Positions 16,720-22,104 of a stretch of 22,104 bases of DNA are shown here, piece after piece (positions within the stretch are counted from its first letter, which is position 1; every line of letters starts with the position of its first letter). The stretch is from positions 1-22,104 of the forward strand of contig JBHLNL010000043.1 of the NCBI GenBank assembly GCA_048941605.1. Reading direction: 5' to 3'. A program made the position numbers and the translations under genes. This DNA is from Loki-b32 sp048941605. Lineage in GTDB: Archaea > Asgardarchaeota > Lokiarchaeia > Sigyniarchaeales > SOKP01. The notes under the pieces were generated by a model. That model saw nothing but the letters and a program-made list of their open reading frames with translations, did not search any database and had not been told where the DNA came from.

Positions 16720-17178
16720 TTAAGCTTTAGCTTTAGCTTTAGCTTTTTCTTTTTTAGGTGTGCCTTTCGTACGTAAGGGACTTGGTCCCAATTTACGGAT
16801 TGTTTTGTCTATTTCTATTGCTTCATTTTGAAATTTTTGGCCTTCAGCTGCAGTACAGTAAATCATTTTTAATCTATCTGGACTTAATCCAACAACTTTC
16901 AATATTTCTTTAATATATTCGACTTGTCTATATGCGTGGTAATTCCCCGTTTCATAATCACATTCATGAGGGTATCAAGCATTTATCACTACACCATCTG
17001 CGCCTCTTCCAAATGCTCGCATTATTAAGTCAGGTCCTACACGTCCAGAGCAAGGTACCAAGACATTTCGTATTGAATCTGGATATTGTGCACGAATAGT
17101 ACCCGCCATATCAGCTGAACCATATCCTCATTTCCAGCAAGCATATACAATAATTTTAAAATCATTATCTTCTGCCAT
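16720..17178 (-). CDS. mvhD: MvhD/VhuD-like iron-sulfur subunit with two selenocysteines
   Basis: MvhD passes electrons from a hydrogenase or formate dehydrogenase to HdrA through a 2Fe-2S cluster. From the ATG at 17178 the frame runs 153 codons to TAA, with UGA at codons 17 and 68. Both fall on conserved cysteines of the family: IIVYACWK-U-GYGSADMAG corresponds to the first C-x-x-C, and INA-U-YPHECDYETGNYHAYR to the GCH...CHY segment. C43 (VPCSGR) and C73 are retained as cysteine. The rest is canonical (QVEYIKEILKVVGLSPDRLK). Conventional calling would keep only a 60-residue 3' fragment, 16720-16902. GAGGTAAG upstream supports the start, and hdrA ends 13 bases before it. The C-terminus is an unusual Lys-Ala tail. 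A decayed gene is unlikely because there is no other lesion. Confidence 0.93.
16722..16745. repeat. Hexamer repeat encoding the Lys-Ala tail of MvhD
   Basis: About four tandem copies of the hexamer AAAGCT (minus strand) encode the terminal KAKAKAKA of MvhD, immediately before its stop codon. Such a tract is prone to slippage, so tail length may vary among relatives. Its effect on function is unknown. Confidence 0.7.
16975..16977 (-). other. Recoded UGA, MvhD residue 68 (selenocysteine)
   Basis: The in-frame TGA interrupts ADGVVINA-U-YPHECDY, where MvhD proteins have the first cysteine of a GCH-like motif. The frame is open and clearly MvhD on both sides. Confidence 0.88.
17128..17130 (-). 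other. Recoded UGA, MvhD residue 17 (selenocysteine)
   Basis: The in-frame TGA stands at the second cysteine of the N-terminal C-x-x-C motif, reading YACWK-U-GYGSADMAG. It is three residues after C14, so the pair would be a Cys/Sec ligand pair. Confidence 0.88.
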
Positions 17179-17191
17179 TTTTCTTACCTCT

Positions 17192-19162
17192 TTATTCCTC
17201 TATTGGTAATAATTCATCTACTAATGCCATATACTGATCATCTCTAAAGTAAGTTAATTCAATAGCTTTTGAAGGACATAATGATGCACAAGTTCCACAG
17301 CCTCGACAATTGATTAAGTCAACAACAATATTTCCCTTTTCATTTACCGAGATTGCTGTGTATGGACATGCCTCTATACATTTGTAACATTTAGCGCAAC
17401 GTTCATCTGAGGGAGTAGCTCTGATTAATTCCATCGTATATTCTCCTTTCCCCATTGGAATGCCCGCTACTGATGCGGCACCTCTAGCTTGACTTACTGC
17501 TTTATCAATTTCTTTTTGACCTTGAGCAGAACCGCAAATATAAATTCCGGGTACTTTTGTGCTAATTGGGTCAAGTCGAGCATGATATTCTTTTAAAAAA
17601 CCGTCAGGGCTTTTTTCCATATTTAAAACTTTAGCAATTTCAATTGTACCTTGAGACGGAAGTGAAGCAGGCGACAATACAACCATGTGGAATTCCATGG
17701 AAACTACTGTATCTGTTCCAACTGGTTCAAATTGGACTTTAAGATTTTTTGTTAAAGGATCTTCTTCAATTTTTCCAACTAACCCTTTAACAAAAATTAT
17801 CCCTGCATCTCGAGATCTCCTATAGTATTCTTCATAGTCTTTTCCAGCACATCTCATATCTATGTATGTACAAAGAATTTGTGAATCTGGATATTCTGAT
17901 TTTATTAGTTTGGAATTTTTAAGAGAAAGGTTGCAACAAATAACGCTACAATGAGCGTTTTTATTGATATCTCTTGATCCAACACAATTAATGAACAATA
18001 CCTTTGTAGGACGTTTTCCATCAGAAGGACGCTTCAGATGTCCATATGTAGGACCATTTGGAGCTAGTATTCTCTCTAGCTCAATTTGATTGATTACATT
18101 GTCGTAGACGCCATATCCATAATCATCTCCTTGATAGAGGTCCCAACCCGTGGCGACTATTATTGTTCCTACTTTAAGTTCGACAATTTTATCTTGTTGA
18201 CTGAAGTCTATAGCTGATTGTTCACAGGCATCAACGCATGCAAAACATTCGATACATACATCTCTTTCAAGTTGTGATATTGCGGGTACTGCTTGTGCGA
18301 ACGCAATATCAATAACCTTTCTTGCTGATAAATGTTCGTCAAAGTAGTTACTTGTATAAACAGGACATACATCTGTACAAGTACCACATCCAGTACATTT
18401 CGTTTCATCAACAAACCGAGCTTTTCTTCTGACTTTAACCTCAAAATTGCCAATATAGCCATCTATTTCATCCACTTCACTGTAAGATAAGATTTCAATA
18501 TTCGGATGGCGATTAGCTTCAAGCATCTTAGGGCCCAAGATTCAGATACTACAATCATCTGTTGGAAAAGTTCTATCAAGTTGAGACATGCGACCACCAA
18601 TTGTCGTATTCTTTTCTACTAAATATACTTTATATCCAGCATCACCTAAGTCAATCGCAGTAGATAAACCCGCAATCCCTCCTCCAACCACCAGAGCTGA
18701 TGGTTCAACTGGTACGGTCTTAGTGGGCACATCTTCTAATAATTTTGCTCTAGCTATCCCTGCTTTGATTAATTCTATAGCTTTTTTAGTAGCTTTCTCA
18801 CGCACTTCTGGAGCTTGATGTACAAATGAACAATGTTCTCGGATGTTAACAAATTCTAAATACCTTGGAGGTAATCCCATTTCTGTTAAGATAGCATGAA
18901 ATACTGGTTGATGAGTTTTTGGAGTACATGCAGCTACCAAAACTCTATCGAATTTAAATTCTTCATGTTTCTCCTTGATTTCAGTAGACCCACCTTCAGT
19001 ACATAAAGAGAGATATGGATAAGCCCAGACATTCTCTAACTTATTTATTTCTTCGAGTATTTTTGGAATATCTAGTATACCAGCAATATTAATACCTCAG
19101 TGACACACGAACACACCTATTCTTGGTTGATCTTCTTTATCATTGGTCTGTTTTTCAGACAT
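17192..19162 (-). CDS. hdrA: HdrA, electron-bifurcating heterodisulfide reductase subunit A, with two selenocysteines
   Basis: HdrA binds FAD and several 4Fe-4S clusters and splits electron pairs between a high- and a low-potential acceptor. The frame is 657 codons from the ATG at 19162 to TAA, with UGA at codons 22 and 207. Around them are GVFVCH-U-GINIAG (N-terminal domain) and TDDCSI-U-ILGPKM (the cysteine stretch after the FAD domain); both match family cysteines. The FAD fold has VVGGGIAG near 160. Four ferredoxin-like motifs start at C256, C303, C589 and C619. Total length is normal for HdrA. AGGTGGT just before the ATG supports the start. Conventional calling gives two pieces, 17192-18538 and 18542-18940, and loses the N-terminal 74 residues. 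mvhD follows after 13 bases; HdrB and HdrC are absent from the window. Confidence 0.95.
18542..18544 (-). other. Recoded UGA, HdrA residue 207 (selenocysteine)
   Basis: TGA lies in DDCSI-U-ILGPKM, the position where HdrA proteins have a conserved cysteine and where methanococcal HdrA is known to carry selenocysteine. The frame continues without any shift. Confidence 0.92.
19097..19099 (-). other. Recoded UGA, HdrA residue 22 (selenocysteine)
   Basis: TGA lies in RIGVFVCH-U-GINIAG, where HdrA N-termini read C-x-C-G. The upstream ATG at 19162 has a good ribosome-binding site, so translation must cross this codon to make full-length HdrA. Confidence 0.9.
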
Positions 19163-19224
19163 TTCAACCACCTGTGTTAATCCTAACCTCCTAAGTTTTA
19201 ATGATCTAATTTCTTATGCTTTAC

Positions 19225-19241
19225 ACTAAGAGTTTCTTAGT
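19225..19241 (-). other. Short hairpin in the hdrA leader
   Basis: ACTAAG and CTTAGT pair as a 6-base-pair stem around a 5-base loop, about 63-79 bases before the hdrA ATG. Flanking CTTTA and TAAAG could extend it across an internal loop. It lacks the AUGA/GA core of a SECIS element; it may be a terminator remnant of the upstream gene or a leader structure. Confidence 0.3.
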
Positions 19242-19408
19242 AATATTTGATGATAAAGTAAATAGTCTATATTATTAAAATTAAATTATTATACCATGTA
19301 ATTTCTCTTACAGTAAAAGTTAATTATTTTGGAATTTCTTTAAATTTGAAATAAAATCTAAACTGAAATTATATTAACCAATTTATAGAATTTTTTTAGC
19401 TTCTCTAT

Positions 19409-19876
19409 TTATAGTTCTAGTATCATTTCTTTATCGCCATCATTTTCTCTAAATCCATATTGCTCATATAGAGAAAAACCAGATGGAGTAGAATGTAGAA
19501 CTACTGATTGGATCCCTCTAATCTTGATTTCTTCAAATAATTTCTCCAGTAAAGCTGCCCCGATACCCTTTTTACGCCATTCAGGTTTAGTATACATATT
19601 CATAATGTAAGCAAATTTACCAGTCCTATTGATGAAATGAGGTGGTTTTTGTAGAAAAGATAAACCGCTAGTAGCGATTATTTTATTTTCAAATTCTGCT
19701 AACCAAGCTATAAATTCATTGGATTTCATTTTCTCTAAAAAAAATTCCTTTAAAGAGGCTCGGAATATATTAAGATCTTTACTAGGGGGACATTCTTGAA
19801 TTTCTTTTAAAAATTCTACACGAAACTCTATCAATTTATCAATATCTTTAAGATTTGCTTTTCTTAATGAGTACAT
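19409..19876 (-). CDS. GNAT-family N-acetyltransferase
   Basis: A standard single-domain GNAT enzyme of 155 residues transferring an acetyl group from acetyl-CoA to an unknown amine. It opens with YSLRKANLKDIDKLIEFR, has the central strand in KFAYIMNMYTKPEWRKKG, and the CoA pyrophosphate loop RKKGIGAALLEKL, then VVLHSTPSGFSLYEQYGF typical of the family's C-terminal half. It is cytoplasmic. It lies 17 bases downstream of the DUF998 membrane-protein gene on the same strand and is probably co-transcribed with it. The hdrA gene begins 246 bases further on, with its own leader. Confidence 0.85.
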   Translation of the reverse strand: MYSLRKANLKDIDKLIEFRVEFLKEIQECPPSKDLNIFRASLKEFFLEKMKSNEFIAWLAEFENKIIATSGLSFLQKPPHFINRTGKFAYIMNMYTKPEWRKKGIGAALLEKLFEEIKIRGIQSVVLHSTPSGFSLYEQYGFRENDGDKEMILEL

Positions 19877-19893
19877 AATTTCTTTTTAACATT

Positions 19894-20679
19894 TTATTTT
19901 TTTAGCTGTTTCTTCAACTCACCTTTAATAAATTCAATATTTTCTTTTAAAGTATCCATTATTGGCTCTTCTCCTATTTTAAGGTTATCTAATACTTGAA
20001 TTGAGTCTTCAAATCGTTTCAATGCTTCCGGATATTGAGATCGTTTGTAGTAAATACCTGGTATATTAAAGAATTTATATGAAATACATTGTAGGGCAGT
20101 AATTAAAACCCAGATTATCATAAGTATTGTTAATATCCATTCTACAATTGAAAGCCAAGTAATAAAAAAAAGAATCAATACTCCGCCAATAGAAAATCCA
20201 TAATACGCTAAATATTTCTTAAATGCTGGCCCCTTATAGAGCTTGGATTGCGGACCTTGGTACATCAAAATACTATATAGTACTATATAAATTGAGGAAC
20301 CTAAAAAGCTAACACCTGCTACAATAGTATGAAATATAATAAAAGCTGTTATATAGGTCTCATCTGGTATTATTCCAACCAAAGCAATACACACGTTTGT
20401 TACTATAGCAATCCCAGTAGCTAATCTTCTAATAACTTCTTTAATATGTGTCATTTCTCTCTCTAAATAAATGTAAAACGGAATAAGCAATGAGCCAGCT
20501 ACTACAAAACCAATGCTAAATAAAGATTTTGCTTGACCGTCTCCTAATGTACTCACTGTATGAACTAAGGGAGTATAACCTGGAGTAAAAAATACAGTAA
20601 TGGGTAAAATAATAAGTAAAAATAAAGCACCAAAAAATCCAAAAAAAGCTTCCATTCTCCTTCCTTTAAATCTTGCCAT
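19894..20679 (-). CDS. DUF998-like six-helix membrane protein
   Basis: A 261-residue integral membrane protein with about six hydrophobic helices at roughly 12-32, 50-70, 85-105, 112-137, 155-175 and 178-198. The VHTVSTLGDGQ segment after the first helix resembles the S-x-L-G motif of DUF998 proteins. After the last helix there is a hydrophilic, helical tail of about 60 residues (YYKRSQYPEALKRFEDSI, then a lysine-rich end) that is probably cytoplasmic and looks like a single TPR-type hairpin. Biochemical role is unknown. GAGGAAAG stands shortly before the ATG at 20679. The GNAT gene follows at once, hinting at a joint task that I cannot name. Confidence 0.65.
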   Translation of the reverse strand: MARFKGRRMEAFFGFFGALFLLIILPITVFFTPGYTPLVHTVSTLGDGQAKSLFSIGFVVAGSLLIPFYIYLEREMTHIKEVIRRLATGIAIVTNVCIALVGIIPDETYITAFIIFHTIVAGVSFLGSSIYIVLYSILMYQGPQSKLYKGPAFKKYLAYYGFSIGGVLILFFITWLSIVEWILTILMIIWVLITALQCISYKFFNIPGIYYKRSQYPEALKRFEDSIQVLDNLKIGEEPIMDTLKENIEFIKGELKKQLKK

Positions 20680-20847
20680 AATCTTTCCTCTTTATATTAT
20701 TGACCAGTCTTATAATTTTAAAGGTACAGATTTTCTTAATGTACTAATTGATAAAAAAATTTACCTTAAATTAAGTGAACACATAATCAAAAATGAAAAT
20801 TACTTAACAATAATACTTTTATATTATTGAAATAAATTAAGTCTTGA

Positions 20848-22104
20848 ATGACAAAAAAGAATGTTAAATTTAAACTATTCATACCTATAATAATATCATT
20901 TTCTCTGTTAATTCCCTTCAGTTATTTAAAGGATTTTGATGTCAATTTAAATCTTCCTCCCAATGTATCACAGGTAATTGATATTGAGATTGACGGTAAT
21001 GCTCAATTAGAAGCATTTTGTGCTAGCAATCAATCAGATGGAAACTCATGGGCCACAGCTTTTTTAATCCAAAATTATACATTTGAGAGTGGTTCTAGGG
21101 CAATATGGATCCTACACACAGATAAATATCTAATAATAAGAAACTGCAGCTTTCAATCCTATACGGATGGGATATTACTTCAATTATGTGATAATATTAA
21201 AATTATCAATTGTTCTTTTTATAATTGCGACTATTCAATTGATCTTAGTTCCACAACTAATATAGAAGTAAATAATTGTTCTATTAATGGGGGAGAAATA
21301 GGAATTGACATATTTTTGAGTAGGCGTTGTTTCCTAATCAATTGTTGTATTAAATACACTACAAATCATGCAATCTTATTAGAAGATTCATCTAACATTG
21401 AAGTAATTGACAATATCATCAATATGTGTTATAATTCAATGATTATGGTCTGGCTTAGCTCTGAAAATGATCTCAGGAAAAATATAATCTTCAATTGCCA
21501 AATAGACCCTAGTATGATTACTTATCCCTACTATGCGTATGGATATTCTTTTCCAATTACGATTTATGGATTTAGTGATAGAGGTAATAATAACACCATT
21601 TCTAATAGTATTATTCAATACAATAACATGACAGCCATATACATTAATAGTAAAAACAATTCTATTTTGGATAATACAATCACATTAAATAATGGAGATG
21701 GAATTCATCTATCTCACGATTCTCCTGATTTTGGATTACATGCAAAAGCAAGTAGTAATCGTATATTTAATAATAATATAATTTCTAATAATGGAAATGG
21801 AATTTTAATTGATGGAGGTTATTTTTTGGAGGATGGACCAAGTGGGAATGAAATTTTTTATAATAACATTTCTCACAATAATGAAAGTGGAATTGTTTTT
21901 AAGTATCCTTCAAACCATAACAAAGCATATAACAATACAATTTATTCAAACAAATTCTATTGTATTGAAGATACTGGTTATAAAAATATTTATTATAATA
22001 ATGGTGCTAATTGTACCATTTTTTATGATCCATATATAGTTGATAATCCAATGAATCTATTTTATGTGTTTATAATTTGCTTTGTTATTGTCTTCATATT
22101 TGTG
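20848..22104 (+). CDS. Secreted, membrane-anchored parallel beta-helix (NosD-like) protein, 3' end cut by the window
   Basis: The frame opens at the ATG at 20848 and stays open for 419 codons to the last base, so the true stop is outside the window. Residues 1-25 are a signal peptide or anchor (KKNVKFKLFIPIIISFSLL). From about 80 to 390 come right-handed beta-helix repeats rich in Asn, Ile and Gly, for example IFNNNIISNNGNGILIDGG and FYNNISHNNESGIVFKY-like turns. The last residues (NLFYVFIICFVIVFIFV) form a hydrophobic helix, suggesting a C-terminal membrane anchor. Similar PbH1/NosD-like proteins often bind or cleave surface polysaccharides; no catalytic site is visible. It is divergent from the DUF998 gene, 168 bases away. 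Confidence 0.85.
   Translation, partial: MTKKNVKFKLFIPIIISFSLLIPFSYLKDFDVNLNLPPNVSQVIDIEIDGNAQLEAFCASNQSDGNSWATAFLIQNYTFESGSRAIWILHTDKYLIIRNCSFQSYTDGILLQLCDNIKIINCSFYNCDYSIDLSSTTNIEVNNCSINGGEIGIDIFLSRRCFLINCCIKYTTNHAILLEDSSNIEVIDNIINMCYNSMIMVWLSSENDLRKNIIFNCQIDPSMITYPYYAYGYSFPITIYGFSDRGNNNTISNSIIQYNNMTAIYINSKNNSILDNTITLNNGDGIHLSHDSPDFGLHAKASSNRIFNNNIISNNGNGILIDGGYFLEDGPSGNEIFYNNISHNNESGIVFKYPSNHNKAYNNTIYSNKFYCIEDTGYKNIYYNNGANCTIFYDPYIVDNPMNLFYVFIICFVIVFIFV

Noticed and set aside
16621..16720. ATGG/CCAT mini-hairpin as a terminator for mvhD
   Set aside because: No T-run follows on the minus strand; it sits within the 3' arm of the SECIS candidate and fits better as part of that structure.
18588..18818. 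Plus-strand open frame opposite hdrA
   Set aside because: It is antisense to the FAD-binding region of HdrA and has no family resemblance or ribosome-binding site; the minus-strand gene explains the openness.
16720..19162. hdrA and mvhD as pseudogenes or sequencing errors
   Set aside because: The only interruptions are four TGA codons, no TAA, TAG or frameshift, and each sits at a family cysteine. A SECIS-like hairpin follows. Random decay or error would not give this pattern.
19225..19241. hdrA leader hairpin as a second SECIS element
   Set aside because: It has a short stem and no AUGA/GA core or A-rich apical loop of the expected kind, so it was not counted as a SECIS.
21436..22039. Short frames on both strands within 21436-22039
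   Set aside because: They lie out of frame inside the beta-helix gene, which is continuously open from 20848 to the window end and has repeats that make sense.

Overview
The window looks like chromosome of an Asgard archaeon, most likely of the Lokiarchaeota (Promethearchaeia) group. The DNA is very AT-rich, ribosome binding sites are of the GGAGGTGAT type, and there is a Roadblock-like protein. The decisive sign is an HdrA-MvhD gene pair with four in-frame UGA codons followed by an RNA hairpin resembling a eukaryotic SECIS element, a combination known from Lokiarchaeota. This is an inference from gene content; no rRNA or marker gene is present.

Layout. 1-4450: an ArsR-like winged-helix regulator, a DUF2156 protein on the opposite strand, then a co-directional run of a membrane-anchored methyltransferase, a four-helix cytochrome-like membrane protein and an Eis-like acetyltransferase. 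4480-6873: a bacterial/eukaryotic-type GAPDH, divergent from an M20 metallopeptidase. 7099-10053: on the minus strand, a gene of unknown function with a Roadblock-like gene 2 bases behind it, then a polyferredoxin. 10329-15061: on the plus strand, a soluble five-PAS histidine kinase, an unrecognised cysteine-motif protein and a DUF2785 protein. 15089-15259: a small one-helix membrane protein (minus).

15395-19162 is the centre of interest. On the minus strand, in transcription order, lie hdrA, mvhD and an FrhB/FdhB-like iron-sulfur flavoprotein. A conventional gene finder would break hdrA and mvhD at UGA codons: residues 22 and 207 in HdrA, 17 and 68 in MvhD. All four fall where the families have conserved cysteines, so they are read here as selenocysteine. 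Starting 7 bases after the mvhD stop is a hairpin with an AUGA/GA non-Watson-Crick core and an A-rich apical loop. hdrA and mvhD are only 13 bases apart, so this one element may serve all four UGAs on one mRNA. HdrA is the FAD-containing electron-bifurcating subunit, MvhD passes electrons into it, and the FrhB-like protein would connect the module to F420, formate or a related donor. No HdrB, HdrC or hydrogenase large subunit is in the window.

19409-22104: a GNAT acetyltransferase and a DUF998-type membrane protein (minus), then a secreted beta-helix protein (plus) that starts at 20848 and runs off the window end without a stop. I see no rRNA, tRNA, CRISPR array or insertion sequence. No gene-free stretch exceeds 300 bases.
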